Below the pieces are notes generated by a model that ran no database searches, was not told the origin of the DNA, and worked only from the letters and a program-made list of their open reading frames with translations. Positions 1 to 11,900 of a DNA stretch of 64,000 bases are shown piece after piece. The translations under genes were made by a program, and so were the position numbers. Location: NCBI RefSeq assembly GCF_963675165.1, contig NC_087392.1, positions 2,991,001 to 3,055,000 on the forward strand, written 5' to 3'. Origin of the DNA: Halichondria panicea. Its lineage: Eukaryota; Porifera; Demospongiae; Suberitida; Halichondriidae. How positions within the stretch are numbered: position 1 is the first letter of the stretch; the number at the start of each line of letters is the position of its first letter.

Positions 1-44
1 TAGTTCAATGTACTGTGTAATAATTATGCTAGTTAGTTCAATGT

Positions 45-303
45 TCAAGGGCCTGTTATCAGTGACTCACTGATCACTAAATCGATTGGGAGGGAAGTTG
101 CTTTTGAGGCCTTGCCTGTAGTTGAACGAGCTCCTCTGATGGCTGGGATTGAAGATCTTAAGAGTGAGAACGAGAGGTGGCATCTCAGCCAATTCATTGT
201 GGAGGTATAGGGTTGGTCCCATTTTGCGGCCAGGAGGGTGGCAAGACGCTTGTAGGTGGATGTTGAAGCGGGGCGGAGTGTGTGGCTTCTGCACGACCAC
301 TAA
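45..303 (-). pseudogene. Degenerate transposon coding fragment
   Basis: A minus-strand reading frame of about 85 codons ends at a stop near position 45 and has no proper start. It contains the stretch AKWDQPY followed by LSFSLLRSSIPAIRGARS. From memory, this pattern is common in repeat-associated ORFs of sponge and cnidarian genomes. A related but further decayed piece ([16 protein letters not shown]) lies on the plus strand near 16395-16455, which supports a repeat origin. A longer ATG-initiated frame overlaps it (67-300) but has no recognisable content. The transposon class cannot be decided from this fragment. Confidence 0.4.
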
Positions 304-531
304 TTGACCGAGGCGCAGTCATGCCTCAGCAACAACACTCCTGGGGTTCTCAATACTACTAAGAAACCTAGTACACCTAGTCTAACTAATACTTTGTTCA
401 ATATTTAATATGACGTGTTCTGACAATACTTGACATTAATCAATTATTAGTAACTGTTTGACAACAATAATAATGATATTCATACACATGTCACATTCCT
501 GAGTATCACGGAAAAACGGTGGGTTCGACCA

Positions 532-1692
532 TAGATAAACGAAAGAAAGGGATAGGCAACACCCCACGTGATGCTAGATAAATGTAGGTAAATGCAGTGT
601 GTGACGTCACACCCTCTGGTTGGAGGCGAGTTGCGCTCAAGAAAGTACACAATGATCACTATATCTGCTTATTTTTCTCGTAGGGGGCCTAAAAGAGAAA
701 TTCAAAGCAATCAGGCATCATGCACACATACACCCAGCACTACTGATAGCTACAGCTGCTATGTTAGTGCCGAGCTTTCTTTTATTCAGCTTGATTTGTG
801 TGAAAAAACACCAAATTGTCAGTTTGTGTACCTCTATCTCCAATATGAAATAATTTTATAACATACATGTTTCACAGAATTAAAGTGTGTTTTTAACTGC
901 ATGGAACAAAGCATATTTTCCAGCTCTCAATGCAGTGAAGTAGTGGCAGCACCATATGAAACGTTTCTCCAAAGTCCAGAAAGTTTGCGTACCTCTCCTG
1001 CTCTTACTGTAGACTCGCAAGCCGTCACTGTTGCAGGCGAACAGTAGACTGGTCAAACTCCGTGTAGAGACTCGTGTAAGGTTTGCCACGATATTTGTGG
1101 CAACTAACTGCATGCGGTTACCGCAAGATCGTTGATAGTGACGTATCACTAGAAAACTCTACGTAGCACAGCAGTATAGTGACGTCACGAAAACCGCAGC
1201 CACTTAGAATCTATCTGATATGCTGACTGTGCAACACGAGTCTCTACACGGAGTTTGACCAGTCTACTGTTCCCCTGCAACAGTGACGGCTTGCGAGTCT
1301 ACTCTTACTGTACATGGTAATCTAGTTTGAGGTGCTCTAAGACACAGTTTAGGTATTAGAAAGTGGAACACAAGTATCTTTATCTGTATTGTGTGATCGA
1401 AGAGATGGCATTTGAAGGACTTGGGAACAGACCTGTTATGGTTTGTAGAGAGTACTGACACCCCCTTTGGAGCTCACTTCCTCATCACTTTGCATAAGCA
1501 GCTCTAGATTAATAGCCTATGTCTAAGTGTATCTGGTGTCCTCAAGAGCACAGCTTGCTATAATACTACAAACTATAAAATCTTTACTGACATTTTGAGT
1601 GCACACACCCCTTTTTGGCCCCTTTTTAGCAACTCGCCTCATCCAAACGGAAGTGCTGGGCGTTGCCTATCCCTTTCTTTCGTTTATCTATG
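532..1692. mobile_element. Non-autonomous inverted-repeat element, 1.16 kb
   Basis: The ends are inverted repeats of about 35 bases: the left end reads CATAGATAAACGAAAGAAAG and the right end is its reverse complement (1657-1692). The flanks carry an imperfect 8-base direct repeat (GTTCGACC on the left, ATTCAACC on the right), suggesting a target-site duplication. No transposase ORF is present. A second, nested inverted repeat lies inside at 1003-1306. The terminal CATAGATA motif resembles two other elements in this window (27868 and 31293). Confidence 0.65.
1003..1306. repeat. Inner hairpin with arms of about 75 bases
   Basis: Positions 1003-1077 and 1234-1306 are near-perfect reverse complements, separated by about 155 bases. 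The arms share the segments CTCGCAAGCCGTCACTG and ACACGAGTCTCTACACGGAG (given on opposite arms). The repeat is nested in the 532-1692 element and could fold into a long hairpin if transcribed. Confidence 0.75.
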
Positions 1693-1788
1693 ATTCAACC
1701 AGACGTCCTTCCCCCTTCGACGGCTGCTCGCGAGACTAACCATTGACCTTGTGGAAGCAAATCGCTGCCATAGGGTTAATGGTAGTTG

Positions 1789-1854
1789 GGCGGAGCCAAA
1801 CCCTGGACGCTCACGGTGAGCGTCCAGGGTTTGGCTCTGCCCAACTAAGGTTAA
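1789..1854. repeat. Perfect palindrome inside a duplicated segment
   Basis: A near-perfect palindrome with arms of about 30 bases (TTGGGCGGAGCCAAACCCTG and its complement) is centred near 1819. It sits in sequence that is duplicated at 13500-13850. There the same arm is shorter and followed by a different GGGCTCCGCC hairpin, so this is a small, variable insertion. No coding content. Confidence 0.7.
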
Positions 1855-1921
1855 TGGTAGGATGAGCAGCACTATGCTCATACCGATATACATTTCTACA
1901 TGATACTTAACTTGTGTCTAC

Positions 1922-2031
1922 CTTTTAGCCATTGAAATCTTCTCCCAGCCATTGAAGCTACCACAAACAAATACTTCCTTGCCTCCTCCATCCCAGGAGA
2001 ACTTGTGACTGAAATCCTCAATGCTAGCCAT
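1922..2031 (-). pseudogene. Isolated paralogous first exon with N-terminal half of a CBM48 domain
   Basis: This minus-strand exon is the same length (110 bases) as the first exon of the CBM48-PARP gene at 13657-13766 and nearly identical to it. It runs from the ATG at 2031 to a GT donor after 1922. It encodes MASIEDF, then FSWDGGGKEVFVCGSFNGWE, the first half of an AMPK-beta type glycogen-binding module; a Pro of the other copy is Ser here. I found no matching second exon between this point and position 1. It is therefore either the start of a second CBM48 gene continuing left of the window or an orphan exon left by a partial duplication. The upstream flank is also duplicated. Confidence 0.7.
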
Positions 2032-2550
2032 GTATTAAGCACACTAGCATGGCATGCAGTACAGTACAAGATATCGAGTACTAAGGCCACAACAAGAGGT
2101 AGTTCTCACCTAATGCGCATGCGCAAACCACACCCACTCACTTAGGTTGAGTGGGTGTTGCAATAATTACATGTACAACACACTTCAATATTCAGTAAGC
2201 TAGTGTTTGTATCTTAATTGTAGTAACAAGTATTATGTATTTTGCCATAAAAGATGTTATTATGCTAACACAATAATTATGTGGTCTCACTTTGCTTTTT
2301 TGCTTTGATACAGAGCACGTACAATGGCTCAAGCTAGTGCAATGACAGTATAGGTGTTTGATATAGAGACAATTCTCAGTTCAATGTTCTGGTTGCCAAA
2401 AGCCTAAAATACCTCTACCTGTATGTTTTTTAGATGTTATTTTTGTGTTGTAAACCTTTTTTAAACAAACTGAAAAATAAAAAATAAAGTGATGACACTG
2501 CAAAATAATGTGTTGCCAGAAACAGAACTACGTTGTGGCCTAATGAACTT
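2032..2550. other. Intergenic, upstream of the orphan exon
   Basis: 2040-2105 still matches the flank of the PARP gene start (13800-13850). From about 2110 to 2540 there is unique AT-rich sequence, including a short hairpin at 2121-2160 (arms ACACCCACTCA / TGAGTGGGTGT). This block is absent from the 13.8 kb copy and looks like an insertion. I see no gene here. Confidence 0.5.
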
Positions 2551-2614
2551 AGGTGTGGTCCTCTTAAAAAAAAACTGTGATGTCATTCACCATTTCGACA
2601 TGTGACTTGTTTAT
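2551..2614. promoter_or_regulatory. First copy of the shared promoter segment
   Basis: Matches 13850-13905 and 45836-45890 over about 55 bases, except for a short A-rich insertion. Shared motifs are GTCCTCTTA, GTGATGTCATTCA (a CRE/ATF-like core) and GACATGTGACTTGTTTATA (an E-box followed by a TTTATA box). In the other two copies this segment lies just upstream of a GH116 start codon. Here no GH116 exon follows, so it is probably a relic or serves only the exon at 2031. The factor assignments are inference. Confidence 0.55.
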
Positions 2615-2913
2615 AGAGGTTATGCAGATCCGCCCACTTCCGGCCAAAAAGGGGTGTGGCCACATACACCTCCACATAATATATTTATAAATTAGTGAAT
2701 AATTATACTGTCATTACATATAATTATGAGCAGTCATAATACTTTATACATAAATTATATGACGTGTACATACAGTATATGTAGAACCAGAACCTCGCTA
2801 ATCCTGCAATAATAACATTCACATCACAAAATCAATTGTAATTTTATAGTATAATTATATACACATTCAGAATAAATGCCAGATTCTACATATTATATAT
2901 AATCTGCAATTAG
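2615..2913. other. 3' flank of the PARP gene
   Basis: AT-rich sequence between the duplicated promoter relic and the PARP stop codon (TAA at 2914-2916, minus strand). It must contain the 3' UTR of the PARP gene. No canonical AATAAA is obvious on the minus strand. Confidence 0.4.
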
Positions 2914-5900
2914 TTACTGGTATTTGATCAGATAAGCTGGATAAGCCTTGTCGTTATCATATGTCATGAACACTTGAGATCCGTTTGTGTCACCAGTCAC
3001 AGAGTCGTAATCCATATTAGTAAAGTGTACTTTTCCACCCACAGATCCACGCGGTTTTTGAGGCGGCTTACGAAGGCTGTTATTTGCAACACAATTGTAG
3101 CTATCCCCAGTGAGAACTTTGACGAGAAACATTTCTTTGCAACCATCAGATGTTGTGTAGGAATAAGTGTTGGAATAGTTTGCATTGACCGCGAAGTAAT
3201 TGGCTGTTCCCCACATCCCCCTGTTACTGTACCTCATATCGAACCCATTCTCTCCTTCGTAGATGAGTTTGGGATCGTTGCTGCGGGTACCATGAAAGAG
3301 CTCTTTTTCATTGACATTTCCATCGTTCTTCAGATGCAACCTCTTCTTGTGGGCACAATAGGCTTCCCACAACCAGGTGTTTTGGATCCTTGAAATGGAT
3401 ACAATACGACTAGTAGACAGTGTAGCTTTAAATTTTTGCTCCACCCTGGTCCATTCGGGAGTTCTCGGTGACACTGGGAACACCTCTGTGGTTAGATTTT
3501 GGTCTTGCCATTCAGGTGGAGTGGAGATCTCTGCGTCAGCACGGTCCAGTTGATGGTCGATGATGAGTTGATGTACTGTCTTCACCACAACTTGCACATC
3601 ACTATTGATACCCTCCAGGGTTACCAAACTCTGTTTTTTAGACCCAACCTGGCTCTCAGTGACACTGAAACCAACTTGGTGCTTGAGAGCAACATTCTCA
3701 AGCTTGCTGGAAAATTGATGAGATAAGGCAAACCTAATGTTAATGTCCTCTGTCTGCATATAGCTGTCTAGTTTCTTTTTAAGTTTGGTTTTGGCAGCCT
3801 CCAGAGAGTCCCTAGGTCCACGCAGGGTTACACACACTTCCTGCTGGCCAGATGAAGGGTCACATATTTTGGGTGCAGGAGTAGCAGGAGGGTTAGGCTG
3901 ATCAGGCCCCTCTCTGCGCTGTAGCGGCCTCTTGTAATTGGTAGTCGTGTTAATCTGACACATACTGCTGAAATCGAATGTGTACACAGTACGACCAATT
4001 TTCAGGACACCAGGTACACCATCTCGATACATTTGCTCAATGCTCTGATTGTTAGAGGAGTTGTAAGGGGAAAAACCGCTCTTATCGTCCCTGTAGAACC
4101 AATGAGCAGTACCTCTGCTGCTGGGTGGGGAGGAGTTAGCGTCATATTTCACAACTCTTCTGTGACCCGTTTGCACATTAGTCTGGATCATTGTAGGAAA
4201 GTCAACACAGTACATCTGACCGTGAAGGGTTAAATTGCAATTGCCTTGTGGGCTTACAGAGTAGACTGTGGACAGCTGTTGTGAGATTTCACTGGTGTAA
4301 GGTGTGTACGTGCCGAGATCATTTGTCCAAAACCAGGCGCCACTGGGAGCAGAGATCACAGGGTTCGCATTAGCTGGCTGGGAGATATTTGATGCAAGAA
4401 TAGCACCAGAGTCAAAATATGAGCAGAAATCATCCAATTCTGATTGTGCAAACAGCACAAATCTGACAGTGTGAAGTGTTGAGCTGGGATAGGTCTGGCA
4501 GAAATCCTGTACAGCTTTCAATGATGCTTTGGCACATAAACTTGTAGGCACAGCAAAGATGTCAGCACTGATGGCGGGAAAAGATATACTTTCGTACTGA
4601 GCAGAGCTGGCAAGAACCAAACTTTTGTACACAGTGATATAGAGTAGTGATTCCTCTCCCACTTTCCCCCCTTTCCAACGAGGTCCAACTGCATGAACAA
4701 TGACTTTACAAGGCAACTTGCCGGGTCCTAAAGCCACTACCTCTCCTGCCTTTAGCTTCATATGGTCTCTCACGTAGTCATCACTTTCTGTCTGAATGGT
4801 TTGTCCTCCAGCCTCAAGGATAGCCTTTGCAAGTCCACCGATATGTTGCAGGTCCTCATTGGCAGCATTCACAATGACGTCGGTCTGTTCGCTGACAACA
4901 CTACCCTTGCATATCTCTAGCTTGAGGCATCTGGCAGTGCTGCTTGGCTGAATCATGGAACTGCGAACTACTTTATTGGGCCTAGTTGATCTTGGGTACG
5001 TACACACCACACACAGCTCCTCTTGAAGTTTATATGTAAACTGCAAAAAGTTGGAGGTTGATAACACCGATCGAAACATGGGTTTGACTGTCAGCTGCTC
5101 TTGCCCGACACTCAATTCGATTGGTCGAATCACTTGCGTTATCAGTGGTTGTTCAGCAACAAGAATGGCTGCTGGAGTGCCACTCAGCTTTAGGCCACTC
5201 TGAGGCTTCTTGAGGGGGTAAACTTTGATTCTACAATTCCGAGCAATGCTGTTAGCATGCGAAAGGTATGTAGTGTACTTAAAGTGTGAGTTCAGTACTA
5301 GTCCAACAACCTCATTATTACTGGTAAGGATCTTGCTGGTCATGGTGCGCTCTCCAAGGAACTTCTGTATTTCCTCCTCAGCTGTGTCTAGTTCCTCACT
5401 GCAGTCCTCAGGAGCAGTTAACTCAGCCTCAAAGATGGTAGATTGACATTTTATACAGAAGTACACGGCTAATGGCCACAGAAATTCTTTTTTATCTTTT
5501 CTGAGGGTGTTGGCTGCAATAGGCGTGAGCGGAATAGTTTTTGTGATAGTGGCTGTTTGCGAGATCTCTTCTCCAATTTGAAAGACTTCAGATTCCTCAC
5601 CCACAACATAGATAGTGGTTGTAGTTACTTCATCCTTCGGAATTGATTGTTGTCTGGCCTCCTTACTAATGTCTATGACAATGTTACAAGTTCTTTCCTT
5701 GTCTTTCTTGATTTGATCCCACCGTTTTTTCCACATATGGTAGTATTTGCTCTCATAGTTAACTTCGAACTTACCAGTGGTGATGCCGTTTTTGATTCCT
5801 ACCAATTTTTCGTACACTGGCTCCACACTCTTAATTGGACCCCTGATGAGAATTGAAAACATTTCAGACTCACTCTTTGATCTTACGATACGCAGTTCAT

Positions 5901-8900
5901 TACAATCTTCCTTAAGTTCTTCGAAGTCTTGCTTGTGTCTTATAAAGAGCTGTTGGTGGGTGGTGAGGGGAATGAATTTGGTTATCTCATGACGGCTGTT
6001 AACTCTGTCTAGTATCTCAGCTGCACAATCACAAACTTCCTTCTTTGTGAGACCATGGATCATCAGAAAATCATCACGGTTGATGATTCTAACACGATAA
6101 CTCATCTCAAGCTTAGATTTGATCTCGTTAAGCCTGATCGACCTTGCTGCTCCCTTGCGTAGAGTTAGTTTCCTATGAGAACTTTCAACTTGCTCTAAAC
6201 ACGAGCACACAGTCTGAAACACCTCGTGATGCTTGCTACAGATTATCACGCTAATCTCTGTTTCATCTCCTTCAGATCGTGACCGTTGTTTATGAGCAGG
6301 AGCTTTTTGCTCCTGTATTATCCATATCACTTCATCTGACACAGGCTTCAAAACTACATCTTCAATTTGCGATACAAATCTTCTGTTTTGATAGACAAAA
6401 CGGCGAGTGGAGACTTGAGAGAGAAAATCGCCCCTTATTAGTGCCTGTGCTGTTTGAATAGCTTGGGGATTTCCTTTGAGGAATACTGTGCTTTTTCTTA
6501 CAATAAACTCTGCAGAAAGAGAGGACAATTGTTCCCGTGCTTTGTGGTCTGTCTTGTGTAGGTAGATAAGGTATGCAGTTTCCTCAGGAGAGCATTGAAC
6601 AGGGTTTTTCTGAGAGGTAGCTGTTTCCATTCGTTCCCTTAGGGCAGTACATACACTTGCACATTCCTGTTGCAAATAACTCTTAACTAAAACATTGGAT
6701 TCCTTTTGTTCTATGTCCACGAATGGTGGGTTCAATGTTGAGATGAGTTTATCGCATACCTCGCTTGATATATTGGTAATGTTCTCAGTGAACAATCCTT
6801 GTTTAAGGACAACACTAGCGGTCTCAGTACTAGATTTGGACAGGGAGTATAGGACAACACTAGGTCTTGTATCATGAGAGAAAATACACACTTGTAGATT
6901 TTCAATACAGAATCTCTCTTTAGCTGATCTAAGAAGCGGTTGTGCAAGACTGATATTCACTTCCAAAGTTTTGATACCACCCAGGGCTGATTCCAGTTCC
7001 TGCCTAGCAAATTGGAGATTTCTGTCGTCGCCCACAAGTCCAATGAAAGTAGACGACTCATCATAGCCCGTTAGCCTTACATCGTACTTCTGCTGGAGAA
7101 TGCTGGGTAGGTCTTGTCTGAGAGCAACCAGAGAGGTTTTTTTGTGCCTGTAGGATGAGTGGTATCACATAATTAATTATGAACAGTGTGTATTATAGTC
7201 ATAATCACTCTTTAATTGCACTTATTAAATACATTGCTACCCACCTGTCCTGTATGGTGAGCTCCCGGTACACCTCGCCAGTCACTCTACTGTAAGCACT
7301 GGCTATGGCTTCGGGCAGTCCAGCGAAGAATATAGTTCGACTAATCATGTCCTCCCTGATGTGTATACCTGGGTTGGTCTTGTACGGCTCAATAACATCC
7401 TGATAAAGCATTCGACCTGAAGGTCCAGCAATCATCAGACGATTCCAGTCAGCTGGGGAGAGTGTGAGACTGGATTCCGATCCTGGAGGGTGTGGGTGTG
7501 TGATTCTAGAAGATTGCAGGGAAGTAGGCACCGTCACTGATGGTGGAGGAAACGACATTGAGGAATGAAATTGAGGAGGTATGATCTCTTGAAGGTATAG
7601 TGTATTTGCTGCTGGAGTAGGCACACTGTGCTGATGATCAAATGGGATCTTTACTTCTTTATTCACTGTTCTTCCTAAGGTGATTACATTGGCCTGGATA
7701 GCTTTACCGAGAAGAGACATTCCATTCAGTCGTTTTACAACATTGTGTGCATCCTCATTACTGGGGAGATACAGCAGAACTCTCGAAGGAGGTGACATCA
7801 GCCGCTCGACTTTAACCCCTGATACCCCAACCATTGTTTTTAGTTCTTCAGCAGAAACAAGAGAGTCCACATGGTCTAATGAGACTGTCCACTGACTGCC
7901 AAGAGCGAAAGAAGGCGTGGGGGCTTGAGGTACAGAGGGCTTGATGGATTCACCTCCCTTCAGTGATACCTTGATGGTGTAACCATCTAGTACCTTCTTA
8001 TCAAGACCATGAACAGCTTTCTGTGCAGCCATAAGGGTGCTGTATTGTGCCAATGCATATCGATTCTTTGACTCAAAGATTTTAGGCGGTTCAGGCAGTT
8101 CACCAAATATTCTAAGACGTTCAACCAATTGTTCGTTAGTTAGGCTTGGAGGAAGACATGTAAGCTTCACAGTAAACTGCTGTTTGGTGTTGTATGAGGG
8201 AGTGGCTGGCACATGAATATGTGGGGTTGATTCCTCGCTATTGCTGGGCCGTCTTCCTGCAGATGATTTCATCAGAGAAGGTGCAGCCTTCTCGCCTTGT
8301 TTGCAATGTATATTCAATTTGAAAACACCAAGCAACATAGAATCATTGTAAACCCTAGCTGCTTCATCAGCCAGCTCAGCATTGGTAAACGTGACAATTG
8401 CATAGCCTTTCGACTTTCGTTGCTTGTCTCTGATGACCTTTGCCGACGAGAAGCGACCCTTGTAACTTGAAAAATGTTCCGAAATTTGTTTGTTAGTGAT
8501 TTTATCAGGCAAAGGTGGGTTAGAGTTGACAAACAATTGACATTTCTCTCCCGACAATGAGCAAACAGATTCAGTATCTGAATTATCTTCTTCAGGAGCT
8601 ACTTGACGAGGGGGGCCTATGATGGGGCTATTCGCTACGGGTGACTGATCTTCTTTGGCTAGATTTACTTTAATTGGATACGTGTTCAGCAGGAGAGTTT
8701 TAGCCATTTTTTTGATAGCTGCCTCAGCCGAGATTCGATTTGAGAAAGTAATAAAGCCAAATCCTTTTGACTTTCCGCTCTCTTTGTCTTTGATTATATC
8801 AACCCTGACTATTTTCGCTTTGAATGACGAAAAATGATCCTTTAGCTGATTATCAGTCACAAACTTCGGCATAGATCCAACAAAAACTTTTGTGTTTTTC

Positions 8901-11900
8901 TTCTTTGATAGTGGTTTTTCTTTCTCTGAAGTTCGCTCTTCTTTTGTAGAAGATCGTTTCCGTCTTTGAGTGCGATTTTGCTTCTGAACACTCAATTTAT
9001 ACTTTCCAAGCAATAGAGATCCATTGAGCATCAAGATGGCATCTTCCCCTACTTGGGGAGGGGTCACGCAAATAGTATAGTAGCCTTTACCGTTTCGAGA
9101 AGTATTCCATTGCATTCTTGTGACATTGTCACTCAAGCCGTACGACTGAAGTTGCTTCGAAAGGTTTTCTTTGAGGATATGTGGTGCCTGGAAACACTTC
9201 ACTAACAGTTTAACGCATGGCTGTCTTGTAGAGAGGTCCATACTACTTGCTGTGCTCTCTGTATCTGATTCTGAATCCTCTTCCTGTGGGTCTTCTGTAT
9301 CAATGGTCATCTGTACAAACAATGAAGGAAGTATATACAATCACACCTTTGTGTTGGATGCGCAAAATTAGTTTTTGTATGTCAGCTACTACACACTACA
9401 TCCATACATGTACATTGTCTACGTACACGTATACGTTGGGATATTCTCAATTTGCAATTTTAAGTGGCAGATTATTGCCTATAATATTACAATAATTATT
9501 ATGATTATGTTTCCGACAAGAACGTACAAAGTGGATGTCCTCGGAAGAGGCATGACTATCTTGAGACATTGCACTAGACACTGCAGACACTGTGGAACAA
9601 AACATTGAGGTTAAAACACAATAGGATTAATTGTGGCAACTTATACATACCTTCAGGTATCCAGCACACATTGTTAAGAGCTCCACTGTCATTAGTCGAT
9701 CGCTCCTGTAGTGAACCACATGATCACAATAAGGAGGTGAGGCCATACAGCAATTGAGTAAGATACCTGATTAACATCAAGCATCCATTCTTCATCTACC
9801 ACAAACTTGTAATCGTGTCTCCCTTCAGATAGAGGTACAGTGGCGGTAAACACACCCAACTTGGAACGACTGTAAGTGATACAAATACTTAATTCAATTG
9901 CTGGACTTGATTGGATTATTATAACAATACATGTAGATAGAGACAGTGATTATTAGCACCACCAAATTAAACACACCCAACTTGGAACAACTGTAAGTGA
10001 TACAAATACTTAATTCAATTGCTGGACTTGATTGGATTATTATAACAATATATGTAGATAGAGACAGTGATTATTAGCGCCACCAAATTAAAACATGCAC
10101 ATCTGCTTGTAATACTTTTGGTCAATGAAAGCCGCAGGTGCTGATGCCTCGGTGGAGATGCCAAAGCTATATAACATAAAGCTACTAATAGCTTTTATAC
10201 ACATGACAAACATTTTTGCATTAATTAATTCAAACACAAAGAGTGGTAATGATCGACCATGATTGTTGTTAAAAACGATCGATGCTAAGTTTAAATGGCT
10301 GCATCAGCAGAGCCTTGCAGCTCTCTTCTCACTCTTGCAGCTACCAATAGCTAGCGTTTTAGTGCAGAGCTAACTACTAAGTAGAGTAGCAACACTCGGT
10401 AAACAAATTTGGCTACATACTCTTCTGAAAAGGCTGCAATGGCATTCCAAGTAAGCAAAACTAGGCAGAACTCGAGAACGAAGCATTGTTTTGCACATCC
10501 ACGAATTAAAATCCAAGAAAACATGACTAGAAGCCTATAGAAACTCTTACTTGTACTTCATTGATCCTTGAGCAGCTGTAGCGGTCTACACACACACACA
10601 CACACACACACACGCAGACACACAAACACACTACCGTATACCTCGTTTGCGCATGCGCAACGAGGCATAATAATATAAGATGTGCATGTATATAATAATA
10701 AATATACATGTAGATCCACAAGCTACATGTAACTGAAATAGCTTTTTAACGACTGGCAATGACCAAAAGCAAGGGATGCAAATGGATCTGGGCTACAAAG
10801 TTAGATTCAACACGTCTATTTGTATTGAGAAAAGCCCTTGATAACCACCTAAGCAAATCTATACAGTAGCTAACCATTGCTCCAATGACATATAACGTAT
10901 GACACATCAAGAAAGCACCGAGTGCGGGAATGCCTTTTGCCTCAGATTAGGTACGACACCACTAGCTACCTAATCTGCTACCGTATACAGTAGAACCTCG
11001 ATTATTTGGACACCTTGGTTCCAGAGGCAGGCCGGATAACTGAATGACCTGAATGACCTAATAATCGAGTGGATAAACCATGCCTTGATCCACCCACTTA
11101 ATTGATAAACAGCAGTACAAATTTAGTGCACGTGGGGGCGTCTGCGCATGCATATGATAAACATACCCGTGTCCATGGTAACAGCTGTTAATTGCGCATA
11201 CGCATTAAGGGACACACCTATTTTGCAGATAATCGAGGTTCCAAATATTGGAGGGCCGGAAAATCGAAGTTCTACTGTAGTGCCAAATTCAAGGAGCATA
11301 ATTTTCACCGTTTTACGCAGATTGACCTTGAACCTCAAAAATTATGCTCCTCAAAATTTGGAATCAGGAATTGTTTACTTCCGGTATTGTAAATACAATT
11401 TTTTTCTCACAAATTTGTCGCTATACGATAATCAATTCACTGTAGCTTTTTCAGCTAAACAGTTCGTCATACAACTTACTGCTGATTCAGCAATTTACGG
11501 GTGACTTGATCTCAATTCCGTAAGGCAACCCCGACACTTAATTAAACAACATACTGAAGTACATGCACACTATTAAACATTAATTTTGCTTTGGATAGAA
11601 TCTATAATTTTTTACAATGTATTCGGGTCGTACCCATGCACATAAGTCCCACATGTAATCTATGCATCTTTATCCAAGTACAGTTAAGCCTTGATTATCC
11701 GAACACTTGGTGTCCCCACCTCATCCGGATGGCTGAAATATTCGAATATCATCTAAATCAGCCACGCCCATCAATAAATCACATGCAAAATCAGCGAACA
11801 ATGTCCAAAGCTCTTACAAATGTACAACATGTAGTCTTGGACATAATGCATCAGTGGACAGAACAAGGTAGCAAGTTATACTGTTAGGCTAAGCTGAAGC

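Noticed and set aside
7033..7035. PARP gene starting at 7035
   Set aside because: The codon is GTG, not ATG, and the open frame continues upstream to a splice acceptor at 7148 that joins in frame to the RRM exon.
9310..9340. Start at 9340 (MYILPSLFVQ...) for the RRM part
   Set aside because: These codons lie in the intron upstream of the TTTGTACAG acceptor at 9311.
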